DNA from: Trichobilharzia regenti
Taxonomy: Eukaryota > Platyhelminthes > Trematoda > Strigeidida > Schistosomatidae
Direction: 5' to 3'
NCBI GenBank assembly: GCA_944472135.2
Contig: OX235263.1
Coordinates: forward strand, 2,153,517-2,217,516
Length of the DNA: 64,000 nucleotides
Made by a program: the position numbers and the translations under genes. The stretch's first letter is position 1. Each line of letters starts with the position of its first letter. This document shows positions 1-10,400 of the stretch, piece after piece. The notes beneath the pieces were generated by a model that had not been told where the DNA came from, did no database searches, and was given only the letters and a program-made list of their open reading frames with translations.

Positions 1-408
1 TCCGAGCGGCTTGGTCTTATGCCTACTGGTTTGTCTGCCTATGCTAATGGGGTGTTTGTACATAGCTTCCTGGTGTTGTTCGTTGGATTCCGTGCTTCGT
101 TTGTTTCCCGTCCAGTGCCCGTCGCACCTGGAAAAGAAAACAAGAACGCTAAGAACCATGTCGAGGAAAATGTACGAAATGACCTTTTTGGTTAAAAAAA
201 ATTATGTGCATTTACTATACAGTAAAATAATGCTAAGTTCAGAACATCGAAAAAAAACACATCTAATTAATTTTTTTGTGTATGTTACATGAACTGTTGA
301 GAAAAAAAATTTTTTGTGTTCGGTGGTACTGTATATAAAAAAAACTTATACGTCAAAAAAAATAGTTAGTACCACAAACGAGTGAGTTGCGTGAATCACA
401 CGACTTCG
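1..408. other. AT-rich stretch, no gene recognised
   Basis: Poly-A/T rich sequence next to the truncated end of the minus-strand Ty3 pol fragment. The only long open frame (11-292) has no recognisable motif. It could be non-coding 3' sequence of the neighbouring retroelement, but it does not resemble the putative 5' leader at 2516-2829. Confidence 0.4.
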
Positions 409-1596
409 TTAAGTCAAATAAGTGTGCAAATGTTCTGGGAACCTTACGGTGCGTCCAGAACGGTTTTTCTTAGGAGGCTCAACCTTAGTAGCCAGTGGGC
501 GAATGCCCTTGCAGTCAATAGTGTGACCCAGGAAGTCGAGTGAGTCAACACCGATTTGACACTTTTGAATATTGATGGTAACACCATGTTGGCGTAACCT
601 GTCAAATGCCAAGTCCAAGTGCCTAAGGTGAGTTTCCTTGTCTGGACTGGCAATGAGGCAGTCGTCTAAGTATGCGTATACAAAGTCGAGACCGCGAAAT
701 ACTTCGTCGATGAAGCGTTGGAATGTTTGGGCTGCATTCCGAAGACCGAATGGCATACGTAGAAATTCAAAAAGTCCGAAAGGCGTAATGATAGCCGTTT
801 TCGGGATGTCTTCTGTTGCCATCGGGATTTGGTTATACGCTTTAACCAAGTCGATTTTGGAGAATATAGTCGCGCCGGATAAGGTTGCCGTCAAGTCGTG
901 TATATGAGGCAACGGGTAGCAATCAGGGGTTGTTTTGGCATTCACTCGCCGGTAATCACCGGTGGGTCGCCAATCGTTGCTATCCTTTTTCGGAACCATA
1001 TGAAGTGGGGATGCCCATGGGCTATTCGAAGGTCGAATGATGCCAAGGCTAAGCATATGGTCAAATTCATTCCTGGCGATTCTCAGTTTGTCAGGAGCTA
1101 ATCGTCGTGCTTTAGATGTCACAGGTTGTCCTGTGGTAATGATGTGGTGCATAACATTGCTGGTTATGCACGGTAGGTCGTTCGACGGGCAGTTAAGTTC
1201 CGGATACTTGTCAACGATAGGTTGAAAAGTTGGATCAAGAATTGCCTTTATCTTAACGGGTGACAAGCTAGGGCCTATGTAGCTGATGCCTTTGATAGAC
1301 AGACTAGTAGTATTGTCAATCAGTCGTTTTCGGCGGACGTCTACGAGTAAATCATGATGATTAAGTAGGTCCGTGCCAATGATGGGCATTGTAACGTCAG
1401 CGAGAAGGAAAATCCACCGAATAGGTTTGCGTAAACCTACGTTCAGATAGACGTATTTCCTACCAAAGGTTGCGATTGGTTTTCCATTTGCAGCCTGTAA
1501 GTTGAAGGTAGGTTCCTTCTGTCGATCTGCTGCTGTAGCAGGAAGGACGCTGACTTCGGCGCCTGTGTCGACTAAGTATCGAGTCTGGCTTATCAC
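409..1596 (-). pseudogene. Ty3/CsRn1-type pol fragment: protease plus reverse transcriptase
   Basis: The 395-residue frame opens with an aspartic protease active site ([11 protein letters not shown], about residues 10-20). It continues into a Ty3-type reverse transcriptase with an [14 protein letters not shown] block, an MPFGL motif and the YLDD catalytic box near residue 308, then a FLGHTID block. After that it jumps within a few residues to a short basic tail ([12 protein letters not shown]) of the kind found at the very end of such polyproteins. RNase H and integrase are therefore missing, consistent with an internal deletion. The gag pieces at 1644-2470 lie upstream on the same strand. 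The family call (CsRn1/Boudicca clade) rests mainly on the gag zinc motif. Copy is defective. Confidence 0.85.
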
Positions 1597-1643
1597 ATCA
1601 TGGATGTAAAGTAGGCGGCTAGTGCCACCGGCGACGGTTGCCG

Positions 1644-1931
1644 CTAACGCGTGCCGGCGGGATAGTTTCCCGCAGACTTTGAGACATTTCCGAAGTTACA
1701 AGGCTTACGGCAACACTTCGCTTCTTGGCCATAGGTGTTGTGGTACCAGCACCAGTCAGGGTTTTTCAGTGAACGTGGTTTGGACTTAGATCGACCACGC
1801 GAGTTCCTGCGTTGAGGAGATTTAGGACGACGGTTGGAGGATTTAGAATGCGTGTTTGACCTAAACATCTGCTGAAGGGAGTTGCATAACTCTGTCATTG
1901 CAGGATCCTCACTCGAAGTCTGCTTAGTCAT
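1644..1931 (-). pseudogene. Ty3/CsRn1-type gag C-terminal part with CHCC zinc motif
   Basis: The frame carries an SR-rich basic stretch followed by WCWYH...AKCCRKPC. This is the Cys-His-Cys-Cys spacing typical of gag in the CsRn1 clade rather than the usual CCHC knuckle. It overlaps the end of the upstream capsid frame (1928) by a few bases in a different phase, so either a frameshift mutation or a programmed shift separates the two. It ends before the protease frame at 1596. Confidence 0.75.
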
Positions 1932-2470
1932 TGAGCATATTTCGGGACAGACCGTTTAGTTATTTCTAGAATCTTATCTGCAGTAATAGCTAAGTTCTCT
2001 ATTACAGTACCCTCAAGTGTCACAAGTACGGTCTGTACAGATTGTGGCAACTTGGTTAAGAAGAGTTCTCTAAACAGTCCTTCGTCGAACTGACATTGGC
2101 CGACGACTTGTTTCATTCTTGTCAGCATGCTCACGGCTGACTGATCTCCTAACTCGATGTTGCGAAATAATTCATCTAGACGTTGTCTGTCCGTGAGAGC
2201 GTTTCTCCTGAGGAGGGATGCTTTCAGCAACTCGTACGAGTTACTTACCTCGGGACTCAACATCTGTGATGTTACGTACTTGCTGAATTCCCGCGGTAGG
2301 GCGTGAATAACTGCAAGTAACTGTGAACGTTGATCAGTTATCCCATGCTCACAAAAATCTGCTTCAGCTAGCAGAAACCACGTTTCAGCATTATCTGGCC
2401 AGTATGGTACGAGCTGAATGGTTTTAGGAGTTGAGCGGATACGGATGACCTTGGGACTAAGATCACTCAT
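1928..2470 (-). pseudogene. Ty3/CsRn1-type gag capsid region
   Basis: The likely start is the Met at 2470 (MSDLSPKV). The open frame extends to 2515 but those extra residues look non-coding. The protein has the capsid pattern of Ty3 gag in this clade: a proline/tryptophan start (VPYWPDNAETWFLLAE), an ALPREF block, an LLRRNALTDRQRL block, an ELGDQ..S.LTRM segment, and LFLTKLPQSVQTVL. It is followed by the zinc-motif frame and then protease-RT on the same strand, so the three form one broken gag-pol unit. Confidence 0.8.
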
Positions 2471-2515
2471 GACGAAAATTATGTCGAATAATATATGGTA
2501 CAAGAACAAATACAA

Positions 2516-2829
2516 AATGGAACGAACTCACCGGGGTTATCTGCGGATTTTTCGTGGATGAAGTTCGCGGTTGGGCTCACCAGTTTAAAAGTTGGTGGAT
2601 ATTAAAGGTTTGACGTGATATCTCGTTCAACAACTTCTAATTAATTTATTCTCGCGTACCAAAGACAAAGCAAAAGCCAATAATTGATCGTCCAAACGAA
2701 GAAATGTATTTAGGAACCAAAACCAGCCGACAGACGAACGCTTAGCTAGCTAGTGATCGTGCACGTTACACGACGGGGTACCAAATGGCGGGGATGCTTG
2801 ACCGGAAGCCTTCAGCTAAACAAGTCGAC
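2516..2829 (-). other. Putative leader and 5' LTR remnant of the Ty3 element
   Basis: Non-coding sequence directly upstream (minus sense) of gag. It holds a TGGTGAGCCC stretch near 2573-2583 that could be a primer-binding site and an AATAAA-like signal near 2644. LTR boundaries are not certain because no second LTR is present to align. Confidence 0.35.
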
Positions 2830-3554
2830 TTAAACAGTGGTGGTCAGCATCCAATGAGTGATTGCTGTGGTCAATAATTTTGCGGAATTATTTGCCGCTA
2901 CAATATCATCGAACTTTGGCTCGATACCCTCATCCTCCATACGGGAGGTTATCTTCACGCACTTCCTTTGCAGTCGAGTAGGTAGGCGTCTTGCTATTAC
3001 TTCTAGTATAAAACTCGAGTTGAGGTCACTCATGCAATTCATCGAAATCAATGAATTCTTGTAAATCAGCAAATTATCCAAAAACTCAGTGAGTGCCTGG
3101 GAGTCATCCTGTAATTGACCACCATTTCCCTTAACAGCCTCGAATAATTTCCCTACAATCATCGAAGATCTTCCAAACCTTTGACGTAGTATGCTCATAG
3201 CCTCAGCGTATCCCTCACTAGGGGCATGAGCTTACAGCACTGTATAGCTCTTGAAGCATCTCCAGTGCAATAACTCATCAAATACATCAATTTCAATTCA
3301 TCACTTAATAGAAAACTACTCAGCATGATCTCAAACTCTTTTACAAATTGTAAATAACCAGCCGGGTTTCCATCGAAACACCGTGGTTCAAGTTCAGGGA
3401 GATTGATGTTCCTATTATACCTGAATGGCGAAACAGTAACATCAACCATGTCATGCTTAACATCAGACACATCGTTACAAGTAACAGACAAGTCACCATG
3501 ACTTACTTTCCTGTTTGCATCCAAGACGTTCTGTCCCTTCTTTGACCCAGGCAT
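2830..3554 (-). pseudogene. BEL/Pao-type gag fragment (DUF1759-like), frameshifted
   Basis: Two overlapping frames (3554-3195 and 3198-2830) make one protein. The first carries LPELEPRCFDGNPAGYLQFV, L.DELKLMYLMSYCTG.ASRAI and the start of a conserved cysteine block. The second continues with SILRQRFGRS and an alpha-helical tail. The pattern is that of the gag region found in BEL/Pao retrotransposons. A shift near 3195-3225 (around cccctagtgag) breaks the frame. No zinc knuckle, protease or RT of this element follows, because the CsRn1 element abuts it at 2829. Decayed fragment. Confidence 0.7.
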
Positions 3555-4854
3555 TGTTGAACTTGACCCAATTCCAAAAAAGTTCCAGATATTCCTTGTT
3601 CAAAGAGGACTTGGCCGGCACCAGGAAAGATGAACGGTGACTATCCAAGCTGTCACCAACTGTCCCAAACCGTATAAAATTGACGCCATACCGTCAGAAA
3701 CTGTCAGCCACGTCTCGTGCACCGTTAATGCCCAGCTCTTACTACGCTGGGACTCACGCTGTTCCTTGAAGTTTCTCAGAAACGCTTAGTAATAACGGAC
3801 GCAAAAACCAAAACACCGATTGGCGACTCAAGAATTGTTTATTGTAACAGCAACATATAGCCGACTTTAAAAATAAGCTTCACAACTAAGGTCTATGAAC
3901 AAATATTACAAGAATAAATCACGATATTACTTCTGACGGTTTTCTCCTGACTTCTTTCTGAAGAGTGACCGATGAGACGATGCCTGGTGTATTGATGCCC
4001 CCGCGAAATTATGGTGACGTTGGGATTGTGCATACAACCATGAGTTGATCGTTCAATCTTCAACTACATTAATGGAAAAATATTTCTCTATTGCTTTATG
4101 TGCTACACAAACAGGCTTTTTAGGAGACTGTTCTTACTGACTCTAATGCCGGAAAGAACAACCAAACTGTAAACCCTTTATACACGAAATTGTGTGTAAT
4201 TTGTATGATAACTTATCCATGTTTGTACTATAGGTATGTTCCTGCATAAACATGGACAAATATATTTTTGTTATTAAAACAATATTTTTATATGCCTATA
4301 CAATTGGTGTATCCTACATAGCTAGGAAAAAAATGTACCTTATTATATTATCTTTACTAGATATGCTTATTAATCTTATGTGTAACTTATCGAATTGATG
4401 ATGCCTGTAAACCGGCGTCCCTCATGTAAAAAATGAGAATATATATTATTATTATTAACAATGACTTTAGTAGACTGTGCCCGAAACATTAATATATGAT
4501 ACTGTGGCACTGTGTGGTTGTATCAGATGAATTTACTTCATGATGGAATTATATTGTAACTCAAGACGGTAGGTTCTGTTCGTATATCCACGGGGACTAA
4601 GTGGGATGGTATGAAAATAGTTATCTTCTGCATAAACATGCCGGGAGGCGCTCACTAGTTAACATCTCAATGCACTATATTAAGTGGGTGATTTATGAAG
4701 CAGCCAAAACAGACAATTCAGTGGTAGAGTTGTCTTATACTTTTAATTTATTTGGCAGCTATCTACAAAATACATTGGTAAATGGCTTCCGTAGACCATC
4801 ATAAGCAGTAAAATAAATCCATGCACTACCTTTAGTTCCATAAATGTATCCCAG
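3555..4854. other. Non-coding stretch with (ATT)n, no gene recognised
   Basis: About 1.3 kb with no coding signal. 3555-3850 may be leader sequence of the BEL/Pao fragment. A short (ATT)n run at 4446-4458 follows AT-rich sequence resembling the 3' end of a non-LTR retrotransposon, but I cannot assign it. The open frame at 4601-4804 has no motif. Confidence 0.35.
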
Positions 4855-5180
4855 TGTAACAACAGAAGACAAGGGCCAGGCAACAGATCGTTTTATTATG
4901 AAAATCAACACGTATTTATACATCTTTCAACTACATTATTATAGACAAGCGCAGTCATCTGATTGGTTTTTTAGGTAGACAAACGCAGGCTTCTGATTGG
5001 TTGTTTCGGGATTCCTTGACAAATAGAGTTCTCTCTGCGAATCATATTTTGCCACGTTAACTTTGCTGTGATTGGTTGTTGACTCAGGCTTGTTCATATT
5101 TTCTCACGGCCCATATTAGTGACCTAGACCTTAACGTAGATTAGTGCCAACCAATCGGCTAGCAGCCTGCTCTCACCACA
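4855..5180 (-). repeat. 3' LTR of the Boudicca-like element
   Basis: This 326-bp LTR matches 5602-5927 at all but one base. Diverged relatives of it occur at 35808-36167, 49752-50582 and 56014-56336. Confidence 0.88.
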
Positions 5181-5601
5181 CTCGTCCCCCGTCAAATACG
5201 TGCGACTGAAGTCGGCTTGATCTACTTGGTGCAGGCGTCATCGTTGGCTTGTCTCGCTGTATCCATTTCTGGAGCTCGCTGACGTTCACGCGCCTCTCAT
5301 TGTTCGCCATTGCGACTGTGTCTGCGTAACCCCATCTCGAAGTGACCATATATGGTCCTTCCCACTTTGGAAACTGTTTGCCTGACCCTGTCGAACATTC
5401 GTCCATACTTCGGCCCACACCTTCATATGCTGCTTTCGCCCGACCTCCCAGCAGCGTCTCAAGTAGCAGCTCCATCGCTGACAGATCTTGAACGCCACTC
5501 AACTGCGCAGAAGCCTTGAAGTCCTGCCCGAAGATCCATATGTCTCCATCAACAACTGCAGGGTATAGGCTTTTCATTTGTCGGTAGGCAGCGACACCAA
5601 A
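5173..5601 (-). pseudogene. Fused gag-like / integrase-tail remnant inside the Boudicca-like element
   Basis: The open frame runs from within the 5' LTR (5670) to 5173. Its interior starts with a gag-like stretch (VAAYRQMKSLYP, DLSAMELLLETLLGG), then passes into PKWEGPYMVTSRWGYADTV and ERRVNVSELQKWI. That last block is the pattern of the C-terminal end of a Ty3 integrase/pol protein. The natural reading is an internal deletion joining the beginning of gag to the end of pol while staying in frame. The gag assignment of the first part is tentative. Confidence 0.6.
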
Positions 5602-5927
5602 TGTAACAACAGAAGACAAGGGCCAGGCAACAGATCGTTTTATTATGAAAATCAACACGTATTTATACATCTTTCAACTACATTATTATAGACAAGCGCA
5701 GTCATCTGATTGGTTGTTTAGGTAGACAAACGCAGGCTTCTGATTGGTTGTTTCGGGATTCCTTGACAAATAGAGTTCTCTCTGCGAATCATATTTTGCC
5801 ACGTTAACTTTGCTGTGATTGGTTGTTGACTCAGGCTTGTTCATATTTTCTCACGGCCCATATTAGTGACCTAGACCTTAACGTAGATTAGTGCCAACCA
5901 ATCGGCTAGCAGCCTGCTCTCACCACA
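5602..5927 (-). repeat. 5' LTR of the Boudicca-like element
   Basis: Pairs with 4855-5180. The outer edge is followed by the CCAG target duplication at 5928-5931. Confidence 0.88.
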
Positions 5928-5931
5928 CCAG

Positions 5932-7261
5932 TAGTTCTGAGTAACATTTCATGCTTATTTCAGATTTAATGAGGCTTCGTCAAATGTATTAGAAAATTCT
6001 TGCTTATTGGAAGTTCACTGATGTTGTCAGTGGTCAGTGAAGGTGCTATGAAGAAGATGAATTCTTACATTAGCGTCACATTTCGAGTTTCTTAAGTCTT
6101 AACATTTCTTGCTTTGGCTTACACTATGAAGGAAGAACACTAATCATTGGTGTCCGCAGAACTGTTTGAGAGCCAATGAAATGCTCACCACAAGTCTCTT
6201 TTCCTTGATTGGAATGCACAAAGCAAAAGCGATAATGCGTTTTACTTTTCAGTGAGGTGGATATCACGGTAATAGTATGCCACAACCACCAAGCAAATAA
6301 CCATCTGTTAAATATCCGTCATCCTATCAAATCACTTAGTTTTGAATTCGAATTTGTGGTAGGTACACTGGTGACAAACTTTGTAGTTGATTTCTTAAGT
6401 TAGGACAGTTCGTTTTCGGATCCCTTGAAGAAGTTTTGTGTAAGCACAACATAGTGAGACCGAGAGAAACATAGCTTGATATGATAGAAACGTCCATATT
6501 TCGGACTATTTATCCAGAAATTGGCAACTAGTTGTTGTTGCGACAGCAACGGTAAGCTGTTTTAAGATCAACCGCTATAGATAAAGGGAAGCTTAGCTAA
6601 AGAGAGTACAGCAATTAATGAGTATTTGGGGATGTCGCATGAACAACACGAAAATATAAAGTTGACAGACTATCTAATGTTCATTAATTCATTAAAGTGT
6701 TAACAAAGGTAGATCAATATATGTAAGTCTGAGGTGAAATTTTGATCACAACTTGTACAATTTTGTTTACTATATTTGTTAATACCTTTTTTATGACTCA
6801 TGATTGGACAAAGTTTTTAAAAACAAGAGATGTTCCCTTTATATATAAACCTCTGTTATGTTAATTTCGATCAATTTCCCTGAAAAAGTTTTGATCAGAT
6901 TTCCGAACGAAACGTTGGAATTACTCATTTTAATATCGCTAAGATTTTGCAAATATAATTTTTTACAAATGTTTACTTCTCCCTCGGCGCCAAAATATTT
7001 TAGAACTATTCTGTCAAATCTTAATACGGTGTGGAATCAAGCTGTAATAAAAAAAAATAATAAATCTTGACTACAGTTCACTTTTTTGAAAATTTTGTCG
7101 AAACGTTCACAGAAGATCTAGCTACCTTAGGAGTTTACTAATTCCTGGTTTAAAAAGTATTCAAGATATCATATTTTAATTTGGCGATGGGATACCATAA
7201 TTCGCGAATTCAGATCTATTGGAACATTTGACATGCGTCCGCGGATGGTACGTTTTCCAAG
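5932..7261. other. 5' flank of the HCF-1 gene; SINE tail near 6960-7064
   Basis: No coding signal. The stretch 7028-7062 (tgtggaatcaagctgtaata) is the 3' tail seen in the SINE copies at 44548-44733 and 31566-31747, so a truncated SINE probably lies just upstream of the gene. The promoter and transcription start are expected here, but I see no decisive element. The 60 bases before the ATG are GC-richer than their surroundings. Confidence 0.4.
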
Positions 7262-7427
7262 ATGGCTGGTGTAGGTCCAATTGTAAGGTGGAGAAAAGTG
7301 TCAGCTGCCACTGGGAATGTCCCTAGATCTAGACATGGACACAAGGCAGTTGCTATTAAGGATTTAATAGTAGTTTTCGGTGGCGGGAATGAGGGAATAG
7401 TGGATGAGCTGCACGTGTTTAACACGA
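7262..7427 (+). CDS. HCFC1: HCF-1 exon 1: start codon and first kelch blade
   Basis: [18 protein letters not shown] leads into [22 protein letters not shown], the diagnostic HCF-1 first blade. Ends at acga|gtaagt with one base carried over. Intron 1 is only 38 nt (7428-7465). Confidence 0.93.
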
Positions 7428-10400
7428 GTAAGTATTATTTTTTCTTTGTTTACTTCTTTCCTCAGCAACTTGTCAGTGGTTCCTACCTGCTGTTCATGGT
7501 GATATCCCACAAGGATGTGCTGCTTTTGGTATGCTAGTGGAAAATACGCGTGTTCTATTGTTTGGTGGCATGTTGGAATATGGGAAATATTCTGGGGACT
7601 TATATGAACTTCAGGCTTCTCGTTGGGAGTGGAAACGATTAAAGCCCAAACCTGCTAAACACGGCCCTTGCCCCTGTCCAAGAATAGGTATGTTTGTATT
7701 TCTTCAGATCGAATTCGGCAGGCCACAGCTTTACACTCGTAGGCCAGCGTGCATTTTTGTTCGGAGGGATTACAAATGACAGTGATGACCCAAAGAATAA
7801 CATTCCAAGGTAACTGTTTCATATTTCCTCCTTGCTTCCCTAATTTCGTACTATGAGTAGTGGTCTTCATATTTTCACGTTTTGAGGGTCACTTTATTCA
7901 AGTTAGATCCGTAGCTGAGCACCAAGTAAAACTCACTATACACTAATAGTGGTTTGCGTTTGTGTTTAGGATTGGTAATTTAGGGAAAATCCCCATAAGT
8001 GTAAAAACTTATTCTTCACCTTCGGGGCCTATCATTTAGAATTCATGCATGCTAATCTATTTTAGTTCATCTATAATGATGGCTTTATTCCAAATAAGAT
8101 AGGGATAAGTATCATTCTCCGGATAGTTTCCAGTCGATTTCGAACACTTCAAGAGTTGCCTCTTCAGTATTTGCTGTAATTACAATGCCTCCAATTTAAA
8201 AGCAAGACAAAACGGCAGTATTTTTGTACTTATATTTTTATTTATATTTACTATAGCTTAATCCCTGCAGTATTTTGGTGCAGGTATGGGATTTTCAGTA
8301 TGTGATATCAGAGGCCCAAATGTAGCAGACCGACCATTGATATCAAGTGTGCGTCGGCCGGGGATCGAACCCCGGACCATTTGTATGGTCGGTGGGCACC
8401 CTAACCCCTGTGCCACCGACGCACAGTACCTGATAGCTTAACTCCAAGGCATTTTAAGATGAACTTGGAGCATTGTTGGACAGATCAAAATATTAGCCGG
8501 TATATGAAAATTCGGAATAGTTATGCTGATATCGATTTTTAGGGAACTCGGGGACCAACTTGGCTAAGATATTATGTACAGCCTTCTTTCATTGTAGGTG
8601 TTTTCTTAAGGTGATAAGTTAGTCGTGGTTCATAAATGCGAACCGGTACACTGATAGAAGTTCTATGCTCAGTCACAGTTATGATTTCGAATCAGTTCAA
8701 TTCCTACACGGTGAGGAGTGGGACTGTATATATGAGTATTATGGTTAATGTTTGAAGAGGAAAAATCCATTTAAGCGTCGAAGTTTAGCGCAATATGTAA
8801 CCTTTACAGACATTATTTCAATTCTAGGTTATCATGAATCCTTGTACACTGGATATGTTCTAAAAATTGAATTCAGTGGCCAAGAGCTCACACATTACTT
8901 AATTTTTAGTCTAGATCAATTCGAACGTTAATAGAAACTGCAAGAAAGTGAATTTGAAATATGTCACAATCAATGAGTAATAGAAATAACGGTGAAATCC
9001 GTACCTAGTGAAGACTTAGGATCTTTCTGATGGTGTATTAAATATGACTGTGCAGTTGTCGCGGCTGGGACATGTCACTGAGCCCCAAGCAATCCTTGAG
9101 CATCTGAACAAACAACTAGAAAATTATGAGACTACAGCTTTTTCACAATTCATGGTTACCCCTCTTAACCTGCGTCTTGACAGACGGTAGTTGAACATGA
9201 TCCGTACATGTTTCGATACGATAGTTAATGGCAGTGCATATGTTCTGTCTACCACATTTTTAAACTTTCATTCTTTAAGTTATGTACTTGGGTTTTGTTG
9301 AATGGTTGTATTCACAGTTGTCACTCGTGACTGTAGTCATCACTAACGTAACTGAAGTTAAAAAGTAGATAGTGGTATAAAGCTGATTATAGTGGATTTA
9401 AATCTGTCTGAATGTAGGCTCATCATTTCAGTTTTAGCCAAATTAATTGTTTCTATACAGATTTTCTAGATTACTTCATCAAACATTTACTTTTACACTT
9501 AGGTATTTGAATGATTTGTACACTTTGGAGCTAAAGCCCAATGCAAGTACTATGAGCTGGGATATTCCGAATACATATGGTCAACCACCCACACCTAGAG
9601 AGTCACATAGCGCGGTAGCTTATCAGGTCCTTGATGGTATGGTGAAAAAGTGGCGTCTTCTAGTATATGGTGGTATGTCTGGTAATCGGTTAGGGGATCT
9701 TTGGCAGTTGGAAGTTGATACAATGACATGGATTAAACCTGTTATCGGTGGAGATCCTCCAGCTCCTCGCAGTCTCCACAGTGCGACAGTAATTGGAAAT
9801 CGGTGAGTGCGTAAAATTTTATAACGATTTTTAGTACTAATCAGCATATATTAGACAATTTATCCGAAGTATCTCGTTTTCACATATCCTTCATAAAGCT
9901 CAAGTCACTTTCTAGTTAATTATTTAACTGTCGTTTATCCCACAGTGTTCATAAGTGTTATGTCTAAGATGAAATGATAAGTGGTACATCGTAATTTTAG
10001 AACAGATGCCTTGGCTACGGTTGACATCTGCGAAATATTTCTCCTGGTAAGCTTGATTGATAGGTTCTAGTCAGTAGTACTGCAAACTAGACTTACGACT
10101 CTTTAGTGACTAGCCAATGTATCCATTACAGTCTTACATGAAGCCACTCATGAGCCTGAAGTATAATTGATCGATCCGTATTTTCCCTTGACTACAATGC
10201 TTTGAATATACTTACTTAAATGCAATATTCTAGCGTTAGTGTTATTTCCGAAATTCTTGTGTAAAACTGACAGTGTGATATGTGGTAGTACAGTTTGAGC
10301 GCCAATGTGCGCTACAGTGATAAAAATCAACATAAAAATAGGCAAAGAATTGATTAGAACTTTGTCCAAAGAGGAAGCAGCTATACTTAAAGAGACCAAA

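Larger units (their letters stand above)
4855..5927 (-). mobile_element. Young internally deleted Boudicca-like LTR retrotransposon
   Basis: Two 326-bp LTRs (4855-5180 and 5602-5927) flank a 421-bp interior. LTRs begin TGT and end ACA. The 4-bp target duplication CCAG lies at 4851-4854 and 5928-5931. By eye the LTRs differ at a single base (near 4972 versus 5719), so insertion was recent. Read on the minus strand, a TGG-starting site just inside the 5' LTR (near 5599) may be the primer-binding site, and a purine tract (gacgggggacgag) precedes the 3' LTR. With only 421 bp inside, this copy must have moved with proteins from elsewhere. Assignment to Boudicca/CsRn1 is by LTR style and host and was not checked by search. 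Confidence 0.88.

Noticed and set aside
4601..4804. 67-codon open frame
   Set aside because: No motif, no paralog in the window, and composition like the surrounding non-coding DNA.
7688..7706. Acceptor tttcttcag for HCF-1 intron 2
   Set aside because: It would make a 19-nt intron and shift the frame into a stop; the acceptor at 7721 restores the conserved GHSFTLVG sequence.
8351..8422. Possible functional tRNA gene on the minus strand
   Set aside because: Acceptor and hairpins pair, but the TΨC stem is off register and a SINE body and tail shared with other copies follow it.
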